Shown here piece by piece: positions 42,081 through 51,179 of a stretch of 64,000 nucleotides of DNA (within the stretch, counting starts at the first letter, position 1; each line of letters opens with the position of its first letter). The notes beneath the pieces are model-generated. The model ran no database searches, had not been told where the DNA came from, and worked only from the letters and a program-made list of their open reading frames with translations. The DNA is taken from positions 270,445,930 through 270,509,929 of the forward strand of contig JARYHS010008074.1 of NCBI GenBank assembly GCA_031002005.1, in the 5' to 3' direction. The stretch is from Vandiemenella viatica. Lineage: Eukaryota > Arthropoda > Insecta > Orthoptera > Morabidae. The position numbers were made by a program, and so were the translations under genes.

Positions 42081-42889
42081 AAAATACAGGGCACAGAGAA
42101 GACTGATGTAAGTTCTGTTGAATTTTTAACTGTAGAGCAATGCCTAGGCTCCCTACAGACAAACATTCGGACGATAAGCTAGCGACCAGAACTGCAAAAG
42201 TCTATTGAGAAATGGGTCGTGAAGTCCGCTGTACGACTCACATAGCGGCGCGTCTATATTCGTCATCAGCACTTAGATAGTGGCAGGTGGGTGCAGCTTA
42301 ACTTGTCAACAGCACTCAGGGGAAACCCAGAGGCTGCATCTAAACTGGTAGTTAGCACTCGGGGCCAGCAGGCAGAATGACGTGTATACACATCAACAGC
42401 AGTCAAAGGGTTAAAGCCAGAATTGCTTCTCTTCTATGGTGGTTTATCCCAAAATCTTATGATGTAATAATTCTCACATGTCAGCTTGAGCTTTCTTTGA
42501 AAGTGTGAAAATGATGCTATAATTAAAATCGATGGGAATCTCTCCTGTTTCATTACTTTTTGAAATCAGTTTGAATAATCATGAATTCTTTATTCTCCTA
42601 TGGATTTCTGAAGTTCTGCAGGAATCTCATCAATTCTAACTGCCTTATTTCATTTCATAACATTCAAAGCTCCATAAAATTCTGAACATGAAACAGGAAT
42701 TTCTTTTTCCAGTACACCTGTGTTCAAATCATACGCATCATACATTTTCTCAATGTATTTCTACCATTCATTCATTTTATTTGGTCCTATACATCATTTA
42801 CATATAACTTGTATAATGAATTAGGAGAAGTGCTGTAATATCCTATATAAGTACAACCTACTACTACTACAAAAAAAAAAAATTACACT

Positions 42890-43800
42890 GCCTTTCCTTC
42901 TCTCATTCATCAGTTAAATACTCTTTGATTGAGTAGAAGGCTTTATCATATAAATATTCTTTAAGCTTATGTTTGAACTGTTCTCCGTTGTTACTAATTA
43001 ATCTTATATCTGTTGGAAGCTTATTGAACAGTTGGGCTCCTGAATAGGATGGACATTTTTCAAATTTTTTTGTGTTGTGTGCGTGTAAATTGAAATTAAT
43101 TTTGTTACGTGTTTCATATTCGTGCACTTGCTCATTCTTTTTAACAACCTTCTTTGTGAGTGAGAGCAGTATAGTCTTATATATGTATACACAGGAAAAT
43201 GTTAGAATCTTCAAATCTACAAAATATTTTCTACATGAAACCATTCTTTTTTCTTTTAGTATTGTTCTAATCATATGTTTTTGTATTTTTAATATTCTCA
43301 TTACGTTATTTTCTATGGGCCTTCCCCACGCTGATATACCATATCTCAGTTGGCTTTCAAAAAGGGAGTAATAGATAGTCATCAGAATATCCCTGCTACA
43401 GAATTCTCAGAGGTAGCTGACCATAAATACAATAGGGGTTAGTTTCTTACAGCATTGATCCACCTGTTTTTCCCAATTCATGAATTTGTCTATTTGAATC
43501 CCTAGCAAGTTAGCTGATTCTGTCTCCTTTATTTGCTCACTGCTTATGTTTAAATTTACAGAGTACCTTGTTCTTTTCGACTGAAATGATATCATTTGGG
43601 TTTTGTTTAAGTTGATTACAAGATAATTATCTTCTAACCATTTTGCTAGTCTCTGGAAGTAAAGATTAAGGTTTGTTTCTAGATTACATAGTTTGATGTT
43701 TGACATCTTCACAGTTGCATCATCTACATAAAGGACCATTGAATCATTCTCCCCTATTGTTCTTGGGATATCATTTATGTATAGGATGAACATCAGATAG
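42890..43800 (-). pseudogene. LINE-C: 5'-truncated RT C-terminus (CR1/jockey group)
   Basis: Starts at LYINDIPRTIGENDS (43793, just after the PQGS block would occur). Then come MVLYVDDATV (Y-V-D-D catalytic box intact), WLEDNYLVINLNKTQMISF (~43600) and NLLGIQIDKFMNWEKQ. After a short break at ~43400: YYSLFESQLRYGISAWG (~43350), then YETRNKINFNL, FNKLPTDIRL and FKHKLKEYLYDKAFYSIKEY, ending at 42903. This is the same C-terminal architecture as LINE-B but clearly a different family. It interrupts LINE-R. Only one or two disabling changes are seen, so it is younger than LINE-R. Confidence 0.85.
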
Positions 43801-45000
43801 CTCTATCTTCTGAGTTTAAAAGAGGTTTAATTTTTATATATCTTTTATTCATTTTTCCAAAATTTTGCATGATCTTTCTATATGCCACATCAAATTTACC
43901 TATGATCATTTCCTTTTCTACTGCTTTACACTATTCTTGGAGCCATTTTTCTTTTGCATTTCCTATTTATTTGATTTCTAAATTGTCTGTAGTGCTCTCT
44001 TCCTGCTTCATCCTGAGCAATTTTGTGCTGCCTCCTCTGATCCATCAACTTAAATGTTTCTGGGTGGTGTATTCCCTAAAGCCTAATATTCCTTTACAGG
44101 CTTTGATTATTTCTCTCTTCAATGCATTCCATTTGTCCTCAGTTGAATACTTTAATAGTTATTCCTTAGAGTTACATCTACCAACTTTGAAAATTTTCCC
44201 CTCATGTTACATTGTTTCAATTTGTTCATTTCCAGTCTGTTCTGTCTAGGTTGCTTCCTTATTCTTTTGAATTTCAGCCTGCATGTCATAACTATCAGAT
44301 TGTGTTCTGGGTCTATGTCCGCTCCTGAATGTGCTTTACAGTCTAGAACTTAAATCATGGATCTCTATTTCACTATGATACAACCTAGCTGCAATCTTTC
44401 CATATCCCCTGGACATTTCCACGTGTATACCCTTCTTGTATGATTCCTAAATTATGTGGTCACCATGATGAGTTTATATTTTTCACAAAATTCTAACAAC
44501 ATGCTTCCTCTCTCATTTCTTCCTCCTAGACCAAAAATTCATATAGTTTTCCCCTCTTTTTCTTCTCCCATTATTGCATTCCAATCACACATGATTATTA
44601 TATTTTCATCACCCTTCACAAATTTCTGCATATATGTTCTCTATTTCTTCATCATCCTTTTGTGACGTTGGCATATACACTTGTACCAAGTGGGCTTAGT
44701 TTCTACCCCCATGAAAATAATGCTGTCACTAAAGTGTTCATAATAACTCACTTGCTTCCCTATTTTCTTGTTCATTACAAATCCTACACCAGTGACTCCA
44801 CTGACAGCTGGGATGCTAATTTTCCTGTGTTCCCCAGACCAGAAATCCTGTGCATCCTTCCATTTAATCTTATTAATTCCAATGACATCTAACTTAAGTC
44901 ATTCCATCTCCCTTTTAAAGTTTTGTAATCTACCTGCCCTATTCAGACTTCTAATATTCCTCGTACAATATTTCTATCCATTATGATGACTCCTCTCTGA
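43800..45000 (-). pseudogene. LINE-R endonuclease domain and linker
   Basis: Minus-strand frames give SLNRAGRLQNFKREMEWLKL with GINKIKWKDA (~44880-44950), the RTE-type start of the apurinic-like endonuclease. They continue with ISIPAVSGVTGVGFVMNKKI (~44770), a CDWNAIMGEE block (GDFN-type, ~44575), a TWKCPGDMERLQLGCIIV stretch and EHNLIVMTCRLK (SDH-region, ~44270). After this comes the linker toward the RT. Stops are frequent. The domain would nick target DNA to prime reverse transcription. Confidence 0.78.
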
Positions 45001-45119
45001 GCAATCCTCCACCTGGAGATCTGATTGGGGGACTGTTTTACCTCTGGTATTTTATTCAGGAAGAAGCCATCATACTTTATGTAATTTGAGAGGATTACAT
45101 GGCCTCGGGATACCCGTAG

Positions 45120-45600
45120 GGTTCTTAATGCAATGTCTTCCTATTACCTTCTACATTCCCTTGCCATTGACCAATTATGATTCATCCACCTGCAGGAGCC
45201 GTTTCCATCCCCAAGGGCAAGATGATTCCCTGGACCACTTTCTGGCCCTCCTTTAGGAGGCCATTGGCAAACATTGGGTGACTCCTTATACCAGGAATCT
45301 TTCAGTTGCCGGAGCCTTGTCTGCGCAAACAGTGTTCACCACATGTAGGGGAAGTTGATATTTGGTTGGTAGAGGCTAATATAATTTCTCCCAAACACTT
45401 ACATATTATAATCAAATTAACTAGGTTAAAAATGTGTAATGGGCAAGTATGGAGAATATTACAAGAAGTATTAAAGAAACCATTAGAGAGTATATTTCCG
45501 GATGGGAGGAGAAATATCATAGCAAGAGCTTCTAAGTAGAAATGAGCAGTCTAGGTAATTATAAATAGATTAGCATATTACAATAGAACTACATCAGTTG
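45120..45600. other. Possible LINE 5' region, otherwise unassigned
   Basis: Up to ~45260 the sequence may be 5' UTR of LINE-R, since it is collinear with its endonuclease start and has no other identity. A 77-codon frame at 45306-45539 has no recognisable domain and probably has no function. Confidence 0.35.
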
Positions 45601-46155
45601 AAAAAGTGGCTGATATTGATAATATTCCTACAGGTATTTAAGATATGTGGATACACCATTGTACATTTAGATTGAAATATTGTTTAGTCTGGAGGCTACA
45701 TGCATAGCAGAAGACTGGAAAAAAGTCCACAGCAGTACTGGCTCAACAAATGAAGAGAGCAAATGTGTTAAGAATCATGGGCTCATTAGTTTGACCTCGC
45801 TGATAGGTAAATTGATGAAGAGTTTGATATGCAGGAAATTGTGTAAGGAATGAAAGCAATTTATAAATTAACAGCATGGTTCTTGGAGAGATTTTTCCTG
45901 TGAATAGCAATTAATTGTCTACACACAAGATATTTCAGATAAAATGGTTAAGGGATGCCATGTTAATAGAATAGCACTGAAAATCTCTAAGGATTTTGAC
46001 AGAGTGAGCTATAAATATGGGTAAAGTCATTGATAAAAATAAGGATTTACCTTTCAAGCTGAAGTAATTCTCAAGAGGTGGGAAAGAGAGTTGGATTATT
46101 AAACAGATAATAAAAAGAGTTGGAACAGGTATGCCACAGGAAAATATATTCATTA

Positions 46156-46282
46156 CAGTGGCATATCTGGGGGGGGGGGGGGAGGAAAGCTAGGGGGCTC
46201 ACCCCCGACATCACAATTTTGGAGACCCCCAACCAAAATCTGCCCAAACCCCTCCAAAACCAAAATTATGGATCCGCCACTG
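46156..46282. mobile_element. Small hAT-type MITE (127 bp)
   Basis: Ends CAGTGGCATATCTGG and, reversed, CAGTGGCGGATCCAT. Target duplications ATTCATTA (46148-46155) and ATTCAGTA (46283-46290) are 8 bp with one mismatch. The interior has a G-run and C-rich blocks. Likely related by its ends to the MITE at 10738. Confidence 0.82.
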
Positions 46283-46384
46283 ATTCAGTACATTGGTGAT
46301 ATTTATTCTAATCAATAACTATGTTTGTGATTTACAGGTAGAAGTTGAGTTATTCAAAAGTGACATAATATTACAGGATTTATA

Positions 46385-46560
46385 GGTTTCATGCCTCCCC
46401 AGTGAAACCTGGGAGCTGGGCTGCTGCAGTGTCTCAAGAACCCTTTTCAGCTTACTTCACGCAAGTGGAACGGGATTTAAATTAACATCCTCCAAAATGC
46501 TAGGCTATAGAGTGATATTGCTCTCCACCTGACTCAGTCACTTATCAGGACTATGTTTAA
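46385..46560 (-). mobile_element. Possible third tRNA-like SINE
   Basis: On the minus strand TGAGTCAGGTGGAGAGC resembles an A box, and ATTTAAATCCCG ~50 nt later resembles a B box. LINE-A sequence stops and restarts around it. No clear target duplication or tail was found. Confidence 0.4.
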
Positions 46561-46995
46561 TCAACTGTGAACAGCTATAGGAGGAAATTGACAGGTTATA
46601 TAAATGGGTAGGTCAAGATTGTGTAAGTGAATGTTTGCATGTGGGTTGTGCATACAGCATACGTTTAAACTATAACCATGATTTTTTTGTCACCATTTGC
46701 TTGTTTAAAAAAAAAAATAAAAAAATAAAAATGAAGTTTCAAAAACTATATATTGTTTCAAAGTTCTTTACATCATGCAGTACCAAAAATTAAGACATCA
46801 GACCTCTTTCCAAAATTATCATTGCAGGTTAAACCAATGAAACACACTATAAGCAGCTTCCAATGAATCCCAAAATTGATCAGAAGTTCTCAGTCATTGA
46901 AAGCACGACATCGTTTCTACCCGGTGCTAATGTTAGGCTATTGTGGAGGATTACACTGCATCATGATACTACAACATTCACTCTCTATGGCCTAG

Positions 46996-48631
46996 CATGG
47001 GGATTGCAAACCAGTGGCACTCATGCTGAAGATGGCACATGATCAAATAATTTGGGCATGGCATTAATTAAGTAAGTACCTAATCAATATAAATAATTTA
47101 ATTTTTGTCTACATAATTTAAGATCATAGTAACAAATATCATCATGAACGAAACTACCAGTACCAGAATGTCTACAGATTGCGCAAAACTGATAGATCTC
47201 CAGCAAATTTCTGATCAAATAGACTGAGTGAGCAAGTGCAGTCAGTTCGACGGCGGGAAGGGCGATAACTTATTCACTTGTTTATTTTTGTTAACATCAT
47301 TGACTGCTTTTACCAGTTATGCATGGTTGTGGCTGTTTATATACTAATTTTATTAAGACATCTGCTTGTTTAAGCTTGTTTGAGTTATTTTTACTACTAT
47401 TCAAGATGGCAAGTTTCGCAGGAAAAAAAATAAGAGCAAGATAAGTGTAACAGAAAATTTTAACCTTGGTGGACTGAGAAATATGGTGGTGAAGCAGAGT
47501 GTGTTTTAAGTTCTGGAACAGTGGTATGTAGAACATCATCAGTAAAATGGCACTATGAAAAAAACTTTGTAAAACAAGCGAACCAAAGCAAAAGGAATTC
47601 ATTGCAGGTACAATTAAAGATAGAAATATAAGGTCTGATTTTTCATGTACATCATAATCGTTGGTCATTTTTTTTTTCAAGTTTGCGAAATACTTGTAAT
47701 TACTTGAAATAATATTTTTATTGGAAACTAGCAGTTTAGCCTCAAAAGCACAAATGAGATCTAGAATAACATTAATTGTTTTGTTTACATCTTGAAACTT
47801 CATGTTCAATTCAATGAAATGCTGGCATATGTCCATAAAAAAAAAACATTAATTTAGAAAACCACAATTGTGAGTGTTGTTCCAGAATTATCTTCAGTAA
47901 TTAATTCTTCAATTGCAGAATTTTCATCGAGATTTTCTCAGTTCAATGAATTATCAGAAACATTGAAGTTTATTATGTATCCTGATGTGACTTCAACTGA
48001 TAAACTGAACCTGTATAAATTTGATTGGTTGGAAATTGAAGAAATGCTTCTGATTGTGTTACATTGTAGTTCATTATGGACTCAAAAATACATAAAAATG
48101 GGGAAGGAGTTGGAATTAAATTAATCAGCAATACTGTCAAGCAAAATGTGTAAAAATGCCAATACCATAATTATGGAACCTTGGAATTCAATTCCAGATA
48201 CATTTAGCTGTCCTAAGATGCTGACTTTTGCTATCTTAACAATATTTTCATCTACCTATGCCTGTGAGTCATTATTTTCAGAAATGAATAAAATTAAAGA
48301 CTCACTTTGAAACCATTTGTCAGATGACTCCATTTCAGCTTGCCTTCTGCTCAAAGTATGGACCTAATAAAAGTTTCTTGGCATCTTGTTTGTAACAACA
48401 GAAGTCGCACTAGTTTCATCTTCTTAAATAAACACAAAACTGTTGATGTTATAAATGTTTAGTATAAAAATGTATATTTCTGGTTGCAAATACAAAGTTT
48501 TATGGTGATAGTATTTAGTTTTATTTCTTTTCCCATTAATCACCAAGTTATGATTGATGGCACATCATTGCCTAATTCAACATTAACTTAGAAAAAATTG
48601 CACACAGATCAATAAAGGTTCGCCATCCCTG
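46996..48631 (+). mobile_element. hAT element with internal inversion
   Basis: Perfect 8-bp duplication GCCTAGCA (46988-46995 and 48632-48639). Ends TGGGGATTGCAAACC and, reversed, CAGGGATGGCGAACC match the CAGGGATGGCGAACC-type hAT terminus. It encodes BED-finger and dimerisation remnants on the plus strand, but its middle coding part lies on the minus strand. Its right end recurs after the gap at 55267. Confidence 0.88.
47400..48370 (+). pseudogene. hAT transposase (GTF2IRD2/ZBED-like), rearranged
   Basis: 47400-47600 (plus): a BED-finger-like start, ...FNxWWTEKYGGEAECVLSS with SSVKWHYEKNF (the W-T-EKY...C...H pattern). 47640-47840 (minus): MDICQHFIELNMKFQDVNKT and LICAFEAKLLVSN, the central 'hLNELNLKLQG' helix region, in inverted orientation. 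47870-48124 (plus): EFSSRFSQFNELSETLKFI. 48210-48370 (plus): FSSTYACESLFSEMNKIKDS with DDSISACLLLKVWT, the C-terminal dimerisation domain. Stops and shifts throughout; catalytic acids not visible. Confidence 0.8.
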
Positions 48632-49269
48632 GCCTAGCAATGGTGCAACTTCCTCTATGCTGGTATGTCCTCTCCCTACGATGGCTCTCAAAAGTAGAAA
48701 CACTGAGTCCAACATGGCTGCTCATGCTTCCTTCATAGAGAATGGCCCCTAGTGTCTTGTGCAATCCTTACCTCGATTTACTCACCAATCTCGCTGAAAA
48801 TTTTATATGTTGTAGCTCTAAGTCTAAATGCCAAATTAAATTATTATAAATTTTCCTCTAAGCATGGTGGTTCTTTTATACAAAAATTGTTGAAGTTATA
48901 CAACACGAAATTTCCTCTAGGTAATTCAAAAAGTCTTTGCGCCTGTGTGTTAATTTTTCATTTAAAACATTCTACAGATAGTTCCCTCCCTTTTGATGTA
49001 TGGAATGACTTGATTCTAAATGTATTTCTAATTGTAATTGCACATAATTTGCAAAAAAAACTTAGATGCTGTTTATTTCTGAAAATATAGGTGATTCTTG
49101 GAATTTGGTAACTAAGAATGGCTGAGAAAATACTAAGCTATATATAGTATTCACGAATATATAGAAACTAACATGAGGTAGCATGCACTCAAAAATTGCT
49201 GTGAAAAATTATCATACTAACAGCTTCTTAAGTAATTGAATGCTTATCAGATGTTGGTTATATAATTGA

Positions 49270-49600
49270 TATTGTTAATAAGTGTGTTTACTGTTCCATA
49301 TAAATAGTAACAAACATGATATAATATGTAGTTGTATATTACAGTGGACACTTATTATGGTAACTGGTTGGTAAGAAAATAACTGGATATTAGATGCTGG
49401 TAACAAGTGTATGCACTGTTCCAAATATTCAGTAATTAACTCGGGGTTGTATTTGCATATTACAGTGGATATTGATTATACTAATGACTTGTTAAGTAGC
49501 TAACTTGTTGTCATTTGCTGATAATGTAATTGATATTATTAATAAGTGTATGTACTGTTCCACATCCCTGACACTATTCTCACAGTCACATGGGATCAAA
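49270..49600. repeat. ~130-bp degenerate tandem repeat
   Basis: TAAYAAGTGTRTNNACTGTTCCA occurs near 49276, 49401 and 49539, each preceded by a TTACAGTGGA.A.TTATTAT or ATTGATATT segment. The same units are in 56155-56455 and, inverted, in 58260-58500. Confidence 0.65.
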
Positions 49601-49611
49601 GTGAACATATG

Positions 49612-49700
49612 TATCTATCTAATTTACCTACCACTGATGTCAAGCTGATTGGCCTATAGTTTTTAACCCTGTTTGTCACCTCTCCTTTATGGACTGGTAC
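49612..49700 (-). pseudogene. LINE-A scrap at the LINE-B insertion site
   Basis: On the minus strand this encodes VPVHKGEVTNRVKNYRPISL with TSVVGK, the RT motif 1-2 block of LINE-A (compare 36955-37035). LINE-B begins directly beside it. Also present in the duplicate at 56470-56565. Confidence 0.8.
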
Positions 49701-49714
49701 TAGGATAGATCAAG

Positions 49715-51040
49715 ATGGCGGCACGTATAGATGTTGTGATTAGCTGGTCATGGAAAATAAGCTATATATTGTGCATAAAGTGTGTATTGTGTTGTGAAGT
49801 AGTAAAAACGGGAATTAGACTGTGTTCTGTTATCCAAAAATGGATACATATTGACTGCATAAATATGCTGGAATCAGTGAACGATAAATGTGAGTGCGGC
49901 ATCCTGTCCTGCAAGGAAGTATGGAAGCAGTAGGAAGCTATTTCGTGGGTAAAGAAGAGTCAGTAGCTGAAGCATTGAAAGAAGATAGACACGCCGCTAT
50001 GGTATTTATTCATCAAATAAATAATTTAAAAACAGTTGTTGAAAATGACCCGGGAAGTGATTTTTGCATGAATGAAAAGACAAGAGACCATGTGGAAAGT
50101 GAGGTTAAACCTAGACATGTAAACAACGGGTGGGTTGTTGCTAAAACGCGGAGCAGACGTGTGATATCGGGTGCAAAATATTCAGGTCAGTAGACACCAG
50201 TTATTACCTCGAACAGATTTAAGGTGTTAGAAATAGAAACGCTCCCTGTGAACATTAATAAAGTGCAGCAACAGTGCGTTCTGAAAAAGCCATCTAAACA
50301 AACAACAAGAAAATATCTGACAAAATCAAAAGTGCTAATACTATCAGACAGCCATGGTAGAGGAATTGCCGAAAATATGCGAAACAAAGATTTCAAAAAC
50401 TGTGATATCCGAGGGGAAATTATGCCAGGGGCCCCAGTGGTCAAAGAATTGGAAAACACTAAAAACATTACGAAACTAACGGAAATAGACCATTTAGTGA
50501 TATGGGCAGGAGCAAATGACGTTGCAAAAAATGAAGCAGACATTGCAATTAGGACAATAAAAAACTCTCTGCTATCAATTAAACATACAAATTAAACACA
50601 GGCATGACTTACCAGAATGGTCCTGTATGAATAAAGAAATAATGAAAACAAACAGAAAACTAGGCAAAATTGTGAAACAATTCCAAAATACTCAGTTTAT
50701 CAGCACACCAAGTGACAGAGAATACTACACGAATCACGTACAGCATCTTAATACAAAAGGGAAGGCTGAAATTTCAAGAATATTGTTGGAAGTCATATCA
50801 AAAGAATTAGAGTGCCAAGAAATTTTACATCTTGACTGGAAAGTGCCTCAAGAAACAAAAGTAGAAACAGTCATCATAGGAGAAGAGACAACAGAAGCTG
50901 AAACCCCAACTACCTCAGCAGCAGAAGCAGAAAATTTCCCAAGACTAATGATAAGGTCATCAACCCGCCCAAAGAAGCAACCAACAAGAGATGCTGATTT
51001 TTTATTGGCTCACCATGCAGGCAAACTGATATACAGATAA
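49715..51040 (+). pseudogene. LINE-B ORF1: PHD-like finger plus SGNH hydrolase
   Basis: N-terminus: CIKCVLCCEVV, GIRLCSVIQKWIHIDCI and CECGILSC, a C-x2-C...C...W-H-x2-C...C-x-C...C pattern like a PHD finger. A frameshift near 49890 leads to a helical stretch (GKEESVAEALKEDRHAAMVF) and a stop at 50191. The hydrolase follows in the same frame: VLILSDSHGRGIAE (block I, Ser in SDSH), VIWAGANDVAKNEA (G-x-N-D block) and, after a frame change at ~50590, NHVQHLNTKGKAEI (His block). The tail is acidic and Thr-rich, ending HAGKLIYR. Such ORF1 proteins package LINE RNA; the finger and esterase roles are inferred from related LINEs. Confidence 0.82.
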
Positions 51041-51179
51041 ATAACAATAAGCAAGTGGTGATCCCCTTAGCTCTACCTAAAGTGAGACTGTGCTACAGTG
51101 AAAAAAGTGTCAATACAAATAAAGCTTGTAAGGTAGAGGGCACCAATAAAGATGTAAGTGGTCAAGCAAATGTACATAC

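Larger units (their letters stand above)
40575..42410 (-). mobile_element. piggyBac element, internally deleted
   Basis: TTAA at 40571-40574 and 42411-42414 flanks ends CCCTTTGACTGCTG and, reversed, CCCTTTGACTGCTG: a perfect 14-bp terminal repeat. TTAA targeting and the CCCTTTG start are piggyBac features. Removing the element restores LINE-R. At 1836 bp it is shorter than autonomous copies. It keeps only the N-terminal part of the transposase gene. It also contains the G-rich MITE fragment at 41345 and a poly-A stretch at 41684-41702. Confidence 0.92.
39640..42890 (-). pseudogene. LINE-R reverse transcriptase, split by piggyBac
   Basis: 42415-42760 (minus) reads KYIEKMYDAYD and SCSEFYGALNVMK then AVRIDEIPAELQK, the RT N-terminal block. 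After the piggyBac element, 40300-40360 has the RQGCSLSPL equivalent (TCAGACAAGG...). 40140-40230 has the degenerate catalytic region. 39680-39930 has SLHETNLLVSNINLGL, FLKLHVW, LYGG and WTDKVQNEC, the same C-terminal pattern as 1763-2257. Heavily mutated. Confidence 0.8.
35400..45120 (-). mobile_element. LINE-R (RTE-like) copy holding three later insertions
   Basis: Minus-strand pieces match the plus-strand copy at 1349-2286 and extend it upstream. 35440-35644: 3' end, encoding GCKGYVEMK-LLAQDRKE, with a (TAATAA)n tail. 39640-40570: RT C-terminal half. 42415-42890: RT N-terminal. 43800-45000: endonuclease and linker. The joins hold LINE-A (35645-39640), piggyBac (40575-42410) and LINE-C (42890-43800). 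At the first join HAGLVNLFV stops near 39645 and GTVEGQ-type text resumes at 35640. Uninterrupted length would be ~3.3 kb. Confidence 0.85.
45600..46680 (+). pseudogene. LINE-A, strongly decayed copy with two insertions
   Basis: Plus-strand traces in order: the ...SLEATC.AEDWKKVHS block (~45700), SLTSLIGKLMKSL (~45800), DISDKMVKGCH (~45930), KDFDRVSYK (~45995), RVGTGMPQE (~46120). After the hAT MITE comes a degenerate RT box region (46300-46380); after a SINE, QLxEEIDRLYKWVGQDC (~46575). Every block has at least one stop or shift. Confidence 0.7.
48466..50022. repeat. Duplicated block, copy 1
   Basis: Matches 55267-56880 over its length: hAT right end, its flank, a non-coding stretch, a LINE-A scrap and the LINE-B 5' end. 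Differences include several 1-4 bp indels, and ~100 bp present only in copy 2 (about 55935-56032). Copy 1 appears to have lost that stretch, since the inverted copy at 58195 has it. Confidence 0.88.

Noticed and set aside
48752..49090. 112-codon plus-strand frame in the duplicated block
   Set aside because: Broken by indels in copy 2 with no sign of frame conservation; probably chance.
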